The notes: generated from the sequence alone by a model not told the origin. A stretch of 22,052 nucleotides of DNA from CAYGZM01 sp964354365 (GCA_964354365.1 CAYGZM010000058.1:1-22052); one strand, 5' to 3'; positions 1 through 8,619 are shown, counted from the first letter of the stretch. Translations and numbers: made by a program.

Positions 1-2813
1 GAAAGCATTTCTTCGGCTCTATTGATAATTTCATCTTTAACACACTCGTTATCTTCAGTAATTTCAGGCACTCTGACAAATTCCTTAATCGCTGTTATTC
101 CCAACAACACATCTTTCTCGTTTTCGCTTTTCAATAGCCTATCGATTAGGAGATTAGTGATCTTGGAATTTAAAAGTGACAACAGATATAGAATCTCACC
201 CTTTGAGTTAGAAGCTATGCAAAACTGTTGAAATCTCGGAAAGACGTTTTCCCCTTTTATAAAAAGAAATTTATCAGGATTAGCGTAGCGCCAGATTACC
301 TTGTATTTGGTATTTAGCATTTTCATGCCCTGGCTGCCTTCTGCGATTTTTATCTTTCTATTTTTTGGATAATACCCTATAACACTCGCTAAAAAACCCC
401 TCGATTTAATAGTTGGTATTTCCCAATAGTCAGTATCTCTTATTCTATCTGTTTGGATTTCTTTTGTTGGAATATTAAAGCTACCATCGAAATAAAATCG
501 ATTCTTAAATTGGTGTTCTGCTAAAGCATGGTTATAATAAATTGAAATGGTTTCCGATGTTTTCAGGTACATATCATAAAAATCCAGGAACGACTTTTCC
601 TGTTTAATAAAATTCCAATTAGTAACACTTTCCAGCAACTTGCCCTGGAGAAGGTTTTTCCTGTTAATTTTTCTGCCATCTCGAATGTTTTGTATGGTCG
701 TCTCTATTTCGGCGCTCACATCTTTACAATTTATTACCTCTACCTGATGACGCTTGTCGGGATAGCACCGCCTTAGCACAAAAATTAAACTGGAAGTAGC
801 CACCGGCCTATTTTGTTTTAGGCCGCGCCCAATAAACATCCTACCGCCAAAAGTAATAATTTTTTCAATAGTGGTAAATTTTGCCAAATGGTGCCGGAGA
901 ACATCTAAATCCCCAGCAGTCAGAATTGTTTGAGGAACAATGTAACAGATCTTGCCGTTATCTTTTAGCAGTGCCAGACCTAAAGCAATGAAAAAAGCAT
1001 ACAGATTTGGTTTCGGAGAGTACTTTTTACGACGGGCCGGAATGCTATGTAAATTTACTCCATATATGTTATTAAGGTCGGCCTTTTTGTCCTTACCCGG
1101 TCTTATAAGTCTAAAAATTAAAACCCCCTGCTTTGAGGATTCATTATAGCTAACATACGGTGGATTGGCTACGACAAAATCAAAGCGCCGGCGTGGGCAT
1201 CGAGGCCAATTTTCCAAGCTATCCTTCATTTCCTTCAAATCATCTTCGTCTCGTACATAACTTGCGTAGCCAAGGTCTAATTTTTCCTTAAAAAGATAGC
1301 CCTGTCCGTTGTTTTTTTGAACTGCCACATCGATATCGTGAATCGTGTTGCGAAGAGCCGTATCCATAAACTCGGCGATGCTGTCGCGGGTCTTAAAAAC
1401 CTTAATCTTTTTCTCTACCGGATTATTGTATTTTTCGTTGATTATGAGCGGGAGCATCCGCATAAGGATGTTCATTTCCGCGAGGTAAAGCGGAAATTCC
1501 GCGATGTCAAGGCCGAATATGTCCTTGTTTACGAGCTCTTCAACTTTCTTGGCAAGATATTCGGAACCCGGCCGCAGTGTCCTTATCAGCGTATCGACAG
1601 CGGAATAAAGAAATGTCCCGCTCCCACAGGCGGGATCAATAAGAGAGATCGAGTTCTTCTCCGGGCCAATTCTGTTTTTCAGAGCTTCAGGGGTGTAACC
1701 AATTTGTTCGAGCATGAAGTTCACGACGGCAGGGTCGGTAAAATACTGCCCCTTCTTCTGGTCTTCATACAGTGTCTTTAGATAGTTCTCATAGATATAC
1801 CCGAAGATTTCATTGCGAACCTCCGCGAACTTGTACTTCTTTATGAATACGAAGATATCCAGCCACGGAGATACATCGTGCAGTTCGTTCATCGGTTTGT
1901 GATACAACTCCATTAGCCTCTCACGTATAAACTCCTGCTCTTTTGAGAACGGGTGATAGATGTTTTTCGATATGCCGGCAGAGATCCGGTCGATGCACCC
2001 CAGTATGTCCTTGAACCTGTTTGCTTTTAAGTGACTGTGTATCGCCTCCACCAAAGTCTTGTATTCGCTCGGAAACTCGTCAAATTCGTTGTCAACAAGT
2101 GTTTTGTAGAGTATGAACTGGATTATGTAAGCGTAGGTAATCTCAACCGCCTTCTTGCTCCTCTCTTTCTTGGACACATCCTTCAGGTATTCCTCTATAT
2201 CGAGCTTGTTCTTAAAGCTATCGATGAGCTTGGTGATATCCTCGAAAAAGATCTGCCGGTTTTCTTCAACAGGCAATTGCTCGGTTTCTCGTAGCAGCGA
2301 TAACTGGCCGAGCTCCTCGAAAAACGAAAGGTAGTACTTCTCCGGCTTTATGTACTCCCGCCAGAACTCCAGGAATATATCCGTTTTATTGAAGAGCGTT
2401 TCCTGAGTGTATTGCGTATAGACGTTATTGATATAGAATCGCCAGGCGTATCCGTCCGTAAGGATTCCGTACTTTTTCTCTAAGTCGATTTGGTATTGGA
2501 ATAACTGCGCCTTGCCCGCCTCAATGTTTTCGTACTTTTCTACCTCAACGGGAATAATTATCTCCGGACTTATGAAAATGGTAATATCGGCCCGCCACGA
2601 TCCTTTTGTCTTCTTCTCTTCAAGAAACTCATCCCGTCGGTTTTCACGCTTTGTAGAATTAAGGCCGACCCTCAGCCCGAAGATATCAGGGGATTTCAAG
2701 ACATCTTTTACAAATATCTGAACGCCGCTCCCAACCTCTCTGACTTTGTAGTACTCTTGCTCCTTGCGCCACTTAGAGTGCAGTTCTGAAATGAACATCA
2801 ACCCCTCGGTCAT
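1..2813 (-). CDS. Type IIG-like restriction-modification enzyme (N-6 adenine methylase with N-terminal nuclease domain), partial
   Basis: I translated the minus strand from ATG at 2811-2813; it stays open for 937 codons and runs off the left edge, so the C-terminus is missing. An SD-like AAGGG precedes the start. The SAM-binding motif DPACGSGTF begins at Asp393 and the catalytic NPPY is residues 550-553, the order of a gamma-class N6-adenine methyltransferase. The first 170 residues look like a PD-(D/E)xK-type nuclease: Asp76, then Glu90-Val-Glu92-Lys93, followed by a GKAQLFQYQ segment. Such fusions cut and methylate DNA as one protein (Eco57I/BREX-like families). The part after NPPY, where the target-recognition domain should lie, is visibly AT-richer than the rest, which suggests module exchange. 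No separate specificity or restriction gene is visible. The methylase call is firm; the nuclease assignment is moderate. Confidence 0.88.
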   Translation of the reverse strand, partial: MTEGLMFISELHSKWRKEQEYYKVREVGSGVQIFVKDVLKSPDIFGLRVGLNSTKRENRRDEFLEEKKTKGSWRADITIFISPEIIIPVEVEKYENIEAGKAQLFQYQIDLEKKYGILTDGYAWRFYINNVYTQYTQETLFNKTDIFLEFWREYIKPEKYYLSFFEELGQLSLLRETEQLPVEENRQIFFEDITKLIDSFKNKLDIEEYLKDVSKKERSKKAVEITYAYIIQFILYKTLVDNEFDEFPSEYKTLVEAIHSHLKANRFKDILGCIDRISAGISKNIYHPFSKEQEFIRERLMELYHKPMNELHDVSPWLDIFVFIKKYKFAEVRNEIFGYIYENYLKTLYEDQKKGQYFTDPAVVNFMLEQIGYTPEALKNRIGPEKNSISLIDPACGSGTFLYSAVDTLIRTLRPGSEYLAKKVEELVNKDIFGLDIAEFPLYLAEMNILMRMLPLIINEKYNNPVEKKIKVFKTRDSIAEFMDTALRNTIHDIDVAVQKNNGQGYLFKEKLDLGYASYVRDEDDLKEMKDSLENWPRCPRRRFDFVVANPPYVSYNESSKQGVLIFRLIRPGKDKKADLNNIYGVNLHSIPARRKKYSPKPNLYAFFIALGLALLKDNGKICYIVPQTILTAGDLDVLRHHLAKFTTIEKIITFGGRMFIGRGLKQNRPVATSSLIFVLRRCYPDKRHQVEVINCKDVSAEIETTIQNIRDGRKINRKNLLQGKLLESVTNWNFIKQEKSFLDFYDMYLKTSETISIYYNHALAEHQFKNRFYFDGSFNIPTKEIQTDRIRDTDYWEIPTIKSRGFLASVIGYYPKNRKIKIAEGSQGMKMLNTKYKVIWRYANPDKFLFIKGENVFPRFQQFCIASNSKGEILYLLSLLNSKITNLLIDRLLKSENEKDVLLGITAIKEFVRVPEITEDNECVKDEIINRAEEML

Positions 2814-2831
2814 ACAGAACCCTTTTCATTG

Positions 2832-2860
2832 TTGATTATTGATTACTGACTATTTACTAT
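2832..2860 (+). promoter_or_regulatory. possible sigma70 promoter for the SUMT-HemD gene
   Basis: In the 59-bp divergent gap between the restriction-modification gene and the SUMT-HemD gene, TTGATT (2832-2837) and TACTAT (2855-2860) are 17 bases apart. Each hexamer matches consensus at four of six positions. It would give a leader of only about six bases, in keeping with the lack of a clear ribosome binding site before the ATG at 2873. The stretch is AT-rich, so a chance match is possible. Confidence 0.3.
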
Positions 2861-2872
2861 ACGCAGTGCGAT

Positions 2873-4255
2873 ATGTCAAAAGGTAAAGTCTATCTCGTAG
2901 GTGCCGGGCCGGGCGATGTCGGGCTGATAACCGTCAAAGGGTATCGGCTGATATGTCGGGCGGATGTCATTCTGCACGATCACCTCATACCCGCCGAGCT
3001 GTTGGAGCTTGCCGCCCCGACCGCCGAAGTAATATCCGTCGGCAAATTCGCCAGCCGGCATACTATGCCGCAGGCCGCGATAAATGACCTGTTGATTGAA
3101 AAAGCGCGGACCAACAAAATCGTCGTCAGGCTGAAGGGCGGCGACCCGTATCTCTTCGGTCGAGGCGGTGAAGAGGCCGAGGCCTGCGTCGAGGCCGGCG
3201 TGGATTTCGAGGTCGTTCCCGGCGTGACCAGTGCGCTGGCCGCTCCCTGCTATGCTGGAATTCCGCCCACCCATAGAGATTGCACCTCAAACGTAGCCAT
3301 AGTCACCGGCCACCGAAAAGAGGAAGAAGAGCTTGAGATACCCAATGCGGGAACCGTCATATTTCTAATGGGCGTGGCCAATATCAAAAAGATCGTCGAT
3401 TCGCTTCTCAAAGCAGGCTGGCCGAGCAAGACAAAGATTGCTGCGATTGAAAAGGGCGCCTGCTACGACCAGAGAGTTATCAAAGGAACTCTGGAAGATT
3501 TCCTTGAGGTTGCTCAAAGGGCTAAATTGCGGAAGCCGGCGGTCTTCATTGTCGGCAAGGTCGTTGAGCTTCAGGAGAAGCTCGATTGGTTCGGTAAGAA
3601 GCCGAGGATACTCCTTCCCGGCACTCACCCGGAGAAATACGAGCACCTTGGCACCATCGTTTACAGGCCGATGATCAAACTGGTTCCGATTGAGGATTAC
3701 ACCACCGCCGATCCTGTGCTCAAAAACCTTGCTCCCTACGACTGGATAGTATTCACGAGCACAAACGGTGTGAAGTTCTTCTTCGAGAGACTAAATGCCA
3801 TCGGCCTCGATGCCCGCGCACTTCATTCGGCTAAGGTCGCCGCGATTGGCTCAACCACCGCCGAGATGCTCAGGGGATTCGGGATTCTGGCGGACATGCA
3901 GCCGAAACTGGAGTCGAGCGTCGGCCTGCTCGAAGAGTTCGGCAAGGTTGGCGTCAAAGGCAAAAAGGTCCTGTTAGTCAAGCCCGAAGTCGGCTCGCCC
4001 GTGCTCTTCGAGAAGCTGACCGCCGCCGGCGCCGAAGTCGAAGTAGTGGTTGTGTATAAGAATGTTGATATTGAGCCTGAGCCGGTCGATTTTAATTTTA
4101 TCGACCGGATACTGTTCACCAGCGCCTCGACGGTTCGAGTGTTTATGAGGCGGTACAAGTCCATACCGCCCGGCGTAAAAGTCTATTGCCTCGGCCAGCC
4201 AACCCTCGATGAGGCAACCGAACACAACGTCCCCGCCGAACTGCTGCCGACATAG
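2873..4255 (+). CDS. cobA-hemD: uroporphyrinogen-III C-methyltransferase / uroporphyrinogen-III synthase fusion
   Basis: This 460-residue cytoplasmic enzyme joins two consecutive activities of tetrapyrrole synthesis. Residues 1-240 are a SUMT methylase that converts uroporphyrinogen III to precorrin-2: the N-terminal VYLVGAGPGD loop (residues 6-15), VVRLKGGDPYLFGRGGEE around 84-101, and VVPGVTSALAAP around 114-125. Residues 245-460 are a HemD-type synthase that cyclises hydroxymethylbilane, with the family pattern DWIVFTSTNGV and RILFTSAST. This fusion is common in bacteria and the length is normal. Precorrin-2 feeds siroheme, the cofactor of the sulfite reductase at 17922-20228 and the starting point of the AhbA-D heme route represented by the facing gene. 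The precorrin-2 dehydrogenase/ferrochelatase is not in the window. Confidence 0.95.
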   Translation: MSKGKVYLVGAGPGDVGLITVKGYRLICRADVILHDHLIPAELLELAAPTAEVISVGKFASRHTMPQAAINDLLIEKARTNKIVVRLKGGDPYLFGRGGEEAEACVEAGVDFEVVPGVTSALAAPCYAGIPPTHRDCTSNVAIVTGHRKEEEELEIPNAGTVIFLMGVANIKKIVDSLLKAGWPSKTKIAAIEKGACYDQRVIKGTLEDFLEVAQRAKLRKPAVFIVGKVVELQEKLDWFGKKPRILLPGTHPEKYEHLGTIVYRPMIKLVPIEDYTTADPVLKNLAPYDWIVFTSTNGVKFFFERLNAIGLDARALHSAKVAAIGSTTAEMLRGFGILADMQPKLESSVGLLEEFGKVGVKGKKVLLVKPEVGSPVLFEKLTAAGAEVEVVVVYKNVDIEPEPVDFNFIDRILFTSASTVRVFMRRYKSIPPGVKVYCLGQPTLDEATEHNVPAELLPT

Positions 4256-4256
4256 T

Positions 4257-4369
4257 GCAGCGTTTCGTAAGTCACGCTACTACCGCGTCATTTCGACCGG
4301 AGCGATGCGCAGCATCGCGCAGCGGAGACACGTAGCGAAGCGAAGAGCCCGGAACGGAAATCTATTCTT
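4257..4369 (+). repeat. dispersed intergenic repeat, copy 1 (with internal expansion)
   Basis: The stretch between the convergent ends of SUMT-HemD and ahbC matches, in opposite orientation, the stretch at 8169-8245. Shared blocks include a TTTCG(C/T)AAGT start, a GTCATTTCGACCG core and an AATCTATTC end. This copy has extra GCG-rich sequence in the middle compared with copy 2. Spurious peptides of the type FRKSRYYRVIST arise from it, so it should not be called as coding. Confidence 0.75.
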
Positions 4370-4382
4370 CCAGAATACTAAC

Positions 4383-5633
4383 TTATTCGGGCATTTCGAA
4401 TACTTCGTTTGTTTGTTGCAGTTCTCTTTGTTTTTCTTCGTCGAGGCCGATTTCTTTGTCGGTGAGGTAGCAGGCAGGGTCCGGGGCCCAGGGGTCGCCG
4501 AAATGCAAGTCGGCCCGGACTCGCAGGCTCCCGCCGCAGCCATCGAAGAACCTGCACAACCTGCATCGGCCCTTGATATGCGCCCTTCGGTCCCTCAGAC
4601 CTTTGAGCAGAGGCTCATCGGTGTCCGTCCATATCTCGCTGAAGGGCCTCTTATAGACGCTGCCCAAATCATAATGCCACCAGAACTGGTCGGGGTGCAC
4701 GTTGCCGTTAAAATCTATGCACCCGATTCCCACTCCGCTGCTGTACAATCCCCCGCCGTTCCAGGTCAGCAGTTTCCAGACGTTCTCGGCCCGCCCGAGG
4801 TCCTTTTCCAGCAGCTTGAGGTATAGATAGACCCCGTCAACGTGATTATCGACGGTCAAAATATCGGTCTTGCGGCCGGCCTGTTTGTACTGTTCGGTCT
4901 TGGCCAATATCATCTCAATCGCATAGCGGCTCTGGGCATGCGTGAGGTCCTCGGTGCTGATGGCCCCGCCCCTGCCGCTCGGCACTAAGTGATAAAAGCA
5001 CGCCCGCTCGATGTTCTCTCTCTCGAAAAAGTCGAATAGGCCCTCCAAATCCTGAACGTTTCTCTGGGTAAGCGTTAATCTAAGCCCGATCCTCACCCCC
5101 GCCCGCTGACAGTTTCTTATGCCCTTGACCGCCCGCTCGAACGCCCCATCTACGCCCCTGAATGCGTCGTTGATAGGCCCTATACCATCGAGACTGATGC
5201 CCACATACGAAACCTCTCGCTCCTTGATCTTGGCGGCGGTCTGTTCGCTGATAAGCGTCCCATTGGTTGAGATAACCGTTCGCAGGCCCTTGCCAACGGC
5301 GTATTCGATCAGCTCGAAGAGGTCTGGGCGCATCAGAGGCTCGCCGCCGGAGAATAATACCGATGGCACGCCGAACCGGGCCAGATCGTCTATGACCTCC
5401 TTGGCCTTATCCGTCGAGACCTCGTTGGATGGCTTGCCCGCACCGCTGTCGTTGTAGCAATGCACGCATTTGAGATTGCACGCCCTGGTGATGTTCCAGA
5501 CGACGATAGGGCGTCTGTCCGAGGCCCTTTTCGGCACGACTTCGCCCGCCCGCTCGCCCGATCCTTGCTTGCCGTACCTAAGCCAATCGCCCGGCGTTAC
5601 CTGGTCACAGTACAATTTGCTGATGTTTATCAT
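4383..5633 (-). CDS. ahbC: AhbC-like radical SAM/SPASM enzyme (12,18-didecarboxysiroheme deacetylase)
   Basis: The 416-residue protein has a radical SAM cluster motif C52-x3-C56-x2-C59 (ACNLKCVHCY), SGGEP at 95-99, and a C-terminal SPASM region with cysteines 305, 357, 360, 366 and 388 ending in a WAPDPACYLTDKEIG stretch. This pattern is that of the NirJ/AhbC family, which removes acetate side chains. AhbC turns 12,18-didecarboxysiroheme into iron-coproporphyrin III in the siroheme-dependent heme pathway; NirJ does a related step for heme d1. No heme d1 genes are visible, and an AhbD-like fragment lies nearby, so I prefer AhbC. The ATG at 5633 has AAGG seven bases upstream. It faces the SUMT-HemD gene, whose product leads to its substrate. 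Confidence 0.82.
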   Translation of the reverse strand: MINISKLYCDQVTPGDWLRYGKQGSGERAGEVVPKRASDRRPIVVWNITRACNLKCVHCYNDSGAGKPSNEVSTDKAKEVIDDLARFGVPSVLFSGGEPLMRPDLFELIEYAVGKGLRTVISTNGTLISEQTAAKIKEREVSYVGISLDGIGPINDAFRGVDGAFERAVKGIRNCQRAGVRIGLRLTLTQRNVQDLEGLFDFFERENIERACFYHLVPSGRGGAISTEDLTHAQSRYAIEMILAKTEQYKQAGRKTDILTVDNHVDGVYLYLKLLEKDLGRAENVWKLLTWNGGGLYSSGVGIGCIDFNGNVHPDQFWWHYDLGSVYKRPFSEIWTDTDEPLLKGLRDRRAHIKGRCRLCRFFDGCGGSLRVRADLHFGDPWAPDPACYLTDKEIGLDEEKQRELQQTNEVFEMPE

Positions 5634-5735
5634 TGTAAAACCTTATTCGTTATCAACTCAAGCCGACCGGCATCATTATACACCTGATAACCGCTCAACG
5701 CCACGTCGGTCGTATCGCGCTGCGGGGCGGGAGAA

Positions 5736-5860
5736 TTGGCTTTGTTTGGGTTTGTTTTGAATGACGTTCATGGTTCATTGTTCGTTGTTTATTGGCATAA
5801 GCCTTTATTGTTGCTATACTTATGGTCATTTTACCCATTTTGACATTGGCTTTGTTTTGC
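5736..5860. repeat. repeat block bounded by TTGGCTTTGTTT direct copies
   Basis: The 12-mer TTGGCTTTGTTT occurs near 5737 and again near 5846, with AT-rich sequence between. On the minus strand it gives a KQTQTKP-type spurious peptide of the sort seen in non-coding repeats of planctomycete-like genomes. It is probably a dispersed element rather than a gene. Confidence 0.45.
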
Positions 5861-6130
5861 ATAATTGAGTTACAGCCACAGAGTTCACAGAGAACACAGC
5901 GCGGCTTCGCTTCGCTCAGCCGCAACCAAAAAGTTCGTCTGGGAAAAAAGTCTCATAACACATTGATAATAAAGAGGTTGTGATCGCCCAATAGAAAAAA
6001 CGTGCATAAAAAACAAGAAGATACAAGATTGTATTACAGAGAAGAAGTGCATCGGCGAGGAGTACGCCAGAAAACAGACCGATGTGCGGCAAGGTGGGCG
6101 GGATAGGGAGTTTCGGCGTTTTGGGCCGCT

Positions 6131-6320
6131 GAGAATTGACTAACCGCGAATTTTCACAAACGAGCACGAATTTGGAGAGAAGTTCAGAATTGAGTATCAT
6201 TATTGAGTTCCTTTAGTTTGGTAAGTATTATACTATATCCGAAGTTGGATGTCAAGTGAATTTTTAACCACGGATTTCGCGGATTCTCACGGATTTGTAT
6301 AAGCCACAGAGAACTCGGGG
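6131..6320 (+). repeat. degenerate copies of an ACCACGGATTTCGCGGATT-like dispersed repeat
   Basis: Two related blocks are visible: one at about 6138-6173 (TAACCGCGAATTTTCACAAA...) and a better one at about 6266-6298 (AACCACGGATTTCGCGGATT...), followed by GCCACAGAGAACTC near 6303. A second CACAGAG-rich block lies at about 5875-5900. They share spacing and key bases but are too diverged for a recent duplication. No coding content is supported. Confidence 0.5.
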
Positions 6321-6436
6321 AAAAGAATAAAATAGGGATACCTATGGCACAGCTTTACACGAATTGGCAGGAGAAGTTATTAGACACGGATTGAGACTGA
6401 TTTAATGTATGTTGCGTGGTTGATTTTTTGGCCACA

Positions 6437-6600
6437 GCGATAAAGGCCAGGAAGGGGAAAGGGACTGAGGGCACAGGAGCACAAGACACAAGGGCACAAG
6501 AGGATGAGGGCAGGAGACAGGAGACGGGAGACAGAATACAGGAGACAGCAGACAGGCGTGGAACGATGGACGAAGGACGAGGCACGAAGGAGCGACAAAT
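6437..6600 (+). repeat. purine-rich imperfect short tandem repeat tract
   Basis: The plus strand is strongly G/A-rich and is built from variants of GGAGACAG, GGGCACAAG and GGACGAAGG. The tract has a marked strand purine bias and no start or ribosome binding site. It is followed by ATCCGAAATCC/ATTCGAAATTC text typical of dispersed non-coding repeats. Confidence 0.5.
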
Positions 6601-6759
6601 CCGAAATCCTAAGCAGATTCGAAATTCAAATGTTCGAATGACCCAAACGCGCTTCTTTGCGGGGGAAGGGGCGATATGCCCAATGACGGCTCTTTGAGGC
6701 TGCAATACGGCAGAAACAGGAGAATTAAAGGGCAGACGCAGAAAATGCAGCGGACACCT

Positions 6760-7803
6760 TTAATTATCCCCAGCATCTCGGCATTCGGTGCAATTCTCAT
6801 CAAACGGATTGCCGTTACGCAACCAATCCTGTGCCATAATAGCAAAGTCTGCGAAGTCAATCCTACAATCGCCATTCAAATCGGCTGGTGATCTTAAGCG
6901 GCATTCAAAAATCGTAAAAACAGCATCGCTTATATCATACACATCAGGGTTGTCTGCGGCGCTAATCTGTATAAGACATTGATTTGAATTCTCTGCCGGA
7001 ATAACCCACTGATATGAGGCGGTATTGGGCACGGTATCAATTGATGTCCAGTTTGCACCGTTATTGCTGGAATACTCAATTGTCACATCGCTTATAGAGC
7101 CCGTGCTTGACCAGCCAATTGTATATGCACTGCCAGCGGTTAAAACCCCACCGCGATTGGGGGCAAGGAGGGAAAGGGTGGCAGGTTCGGGGATTTCAGT
7201 TAAAACAAAACCGCTAATCGCACAGGCACTTCCATCGGACAACATACGAATATTCAGAATGGGGTCCGCAGCAATGAAGTCGTATTTTATTACAGAACCG
7301 CCTTTTCCAACAACGCCTCCTTGTTGAAATATCGGATTGTAACCTGTGACAATTTCATTATTCTCAACAATAATGTCAATGTTGCGGCTTTGATTTTCCG
7401 GCTCATAACCTATGATTTGCAGAAGATACGATGTGCCTATAATTATTCCCCCAGCATTGACTGAGATTTCAGCAGGAGGTGTACCATATCTATACGCGAG
7501 ACCATTCATTAACTGATTAAGTCCAGCATCTCCTGTCCCCGGAGGCGGACCCCACCAGGTTGCTAGTCCCTCACCTGTGATATTAAGAGTTATGGCGGGG
7601 TAGTCTTGATCCTGAGAGAAGACAACTCCACCAACAGTGGGACTCCCATTGTTGCCAAAATTGATGGCATAGACAATATTCCCAGATAGATCTAAGTCTG
7701 TTGGAGCATTAAGCTGTTGAATAATAACATCACCTTCGATGGGTGCTCCAATTAGCGAAAGAATCATCCCCACACCTATAGAAAACATACATGGCCGTCT
7801 CAT
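6760..7803 (-). CDS. secreted protein with internal PEP-CTERM-like motif, Ig-like domain and dockerin repeat
   Basis: A 347-residue exported protein of unknown role. I chose the ATG at 7801-7803 because AAAGGGG lies about nine bases upstream and the following residues form a signal peptide (MRRP then a hydrophobic run ending near residue 24); an upstream ATG at 7863 lacks a ribosome binding site. Residues 25-200 are an unrecognised beta-rich domain of the sort found in planctomycete PEP-CTERM proteins. PEPATLSLLA at 205-214 resembles the start of a PEP-CTERM sorting signal but has no membrane helix or arginine cluster after it. Instead an Ig-like domain (about 213-300; SAYTIGWSSTG, IEYSSNNGANW) follows, then one dockerin-like calcium loop (DLNGDCRIDFADF, about 308-320). 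It is likely attached to, or displayed by, an extracellular complex. The gene stands alone. Confidence 0.8.
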   Translation of the reverse strand: MRRPCMFSIGVGMILSLIGAPIEGDVIIQQLNAPTDLDLSGNIVYAINFGNNGSPTVGGVVFSQDQDYPAITLNITGEGLATWWGPPPGTGDAGLNQLMNGLAYRYGTPPAEISVNAGGIIIGTSYLLQIIGYEPENQSRNIDIIVENNEIVTGYNPIFQQGGVVGKGGSVIKYDFIAADPILNIRMLSDGSACAISGFVLTEIPEPATLSLLAPNRGGVLTAGSAYTIGWSSTGSISDVTIEYSSNNGANWTSIDTVPNTASYQWVIPAENSNQCLIQISAADNPDVYDISDAVFTIFECRLRSPADLNGDCRIDFADFAIMAQDWLRNGNPFDENCTECRDAGDN

Positions 7804-7863
7804 CTTTTCTACCCCTTTCTGCAAAAATATCTCCTGCAAAAATCCCAAGCTGCCGTGCGACAT

Positions 7864-8265
7864 GATTGGGTGATACGCCTCTCACATTGGGCTACTGTAC
7901 TTAGAACATAATCAGGGGCCAATGTCAAGAAGAAAGTCCGAAAAAGTGTAACCGGTCAGTTACGGGTGGGTCACTGGGTTTATCGTATTGAAGGCTAACG
8001 TTTTGAAAATCGCCTTTTTCTGCGCCCAAATAGGGTTTCACTGTCTGCCGGACAGCTATCCGGCAATATAGTCGAGTGCGGGGAATTTTTTGAAGAGTAT
8101 CCCGGGGCTGTAATAGCACCGCGTTTCATAAATGGGACGACTATAAGGTAAAGGGAATTTAGCTGTTTGAATAGATTTCTCCGCTCGCTTCGCTCGGTCG
8201 AAATGACGGTATAGTCGCGGAACTTGCGAAATGCGGTAGTAGTCAGACAATGAGAGGTTTCACTA
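7864..8265. other. intergenic stretch with dispersed repeat and a small hairpin
   Basis: No gene is supported here. It contains repeat copy 2 (8169-8245), and a perfect 7-bp inverted repeat TGCCGGA/TCCGGCA around a 6-base loop at 8046-8065. The hairpin has no T-run and is not a convincing terminator. Confidence 0.6.
8169..8245 (-). repeat. dispersed intergenic repeat, copy 2
   Basis: Read on the minus strand this runs ...TTTCGCAAGTTCCGCGACTA, GTCATTTCGACCGAGCGAAG, CGAGCGGAGAAATCTATTC. It matches 4257-4369 in inverted orientation. The GAGCGAAGCGAGCGG core is the compact version of the GCG-rich part expanded in copy 1. It lies just past the 3' end of the AhbD fragment, as copy 1 lies just past the 3' end of ahbC. 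Confidence 0.75.
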
Positions 8266-8619
8266 TCAACTTTCGGTCGCCGCCTGGGGCGGAATATGCG
8301 CACAAAACGGCTCCTCGGCCATGTAGTTGCCCGTTGCGGCATACGCCCTGGCGCGGCATCCGCCGCAGACTTGTCTGTACCCGCAGAGGCCGCACTTGCC
8401 TTCAAGACTTTCGCTGTCGCGCATCCTCGCCAAATCCTTGCTCTTATGCCATATATCGGCAAGCCTCGTTTCGAGGATGCTTCCGCAGTTCACAGGCAGA
8501 TACCCGCACGGAAACACATCTCCCTGGTGGCCCACGAACAGCACTCCCAGACCAGCCAGACACCCCTTGGACGGACCGTGCGAGCTTCTACCGGGGACGG
8601 AGCCGCCGCCCCGCGCCAA
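8266..8619 (-). pseudogene. C-terminal fragment of an AhbD-like heme b synthase (SPASM domain only)
   Basis: About 105 residues match the C-terminal SPASM domain of AhbD-type radical SAM heme synthases: KGCLAGLGVLFVGHQGDVF, PCGYLPVNCGSI, EIW-like DIWHKS, then a C-x2-C-x5-C-x2-C cluster (KCGLCGYRQVCGGCRARA) and AATGNYMAEEPFC. The radical SAM core with its CxxxCxxC motif is absent: upstream of about 8590 homology ends and an in-frame stop lies at 8656-8658. The only start available is a TTG at 8619 without a ribosome binding site. AhbD oxidatively decarboxylates iron-coproporphyrin III to heme b, the step after AhbC, so a working copy must be elsewhere if this route operates. I treat this as a truncated remnant. 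Confidence 0.8.

Larger units (their letters stand above)
5634..6759. other. gene-free spacer filled with degenerate dispersed repeats
   Basis: No credible gene is seen on either strand in these 1.1 kb: open frames are short, lack family resemblance and overlap low-complexity text. The stretch is a patchwork of the repeat blocks listed separately: a TTGGCTTTGTTT-flanked block, CACAGAG-rich blocks, ACCACGGATTTCGCGGATT-like blocks and a purine-rich block. Confidence 0.7.

Noticed and set aside
1317..1781. Plus-strand 154-codon frame
   Set aside because: It is the antisense of the methylase motif region, which has clear DPACGSGTF coding on the other strand.
4209..4826. Plus-strand 205-codon frame
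   Set aside because: It overlaps the end of SUMT-HemD, the dispersed repeat and antisense ahbC, and has no domain of its own.
8046..8065. Hairpin TGCCGGA/TCCGGCA as a terminator
   Set aside because: The stem is only 7 bp and lacks a T-run on either side; it is not directly after a gene end.
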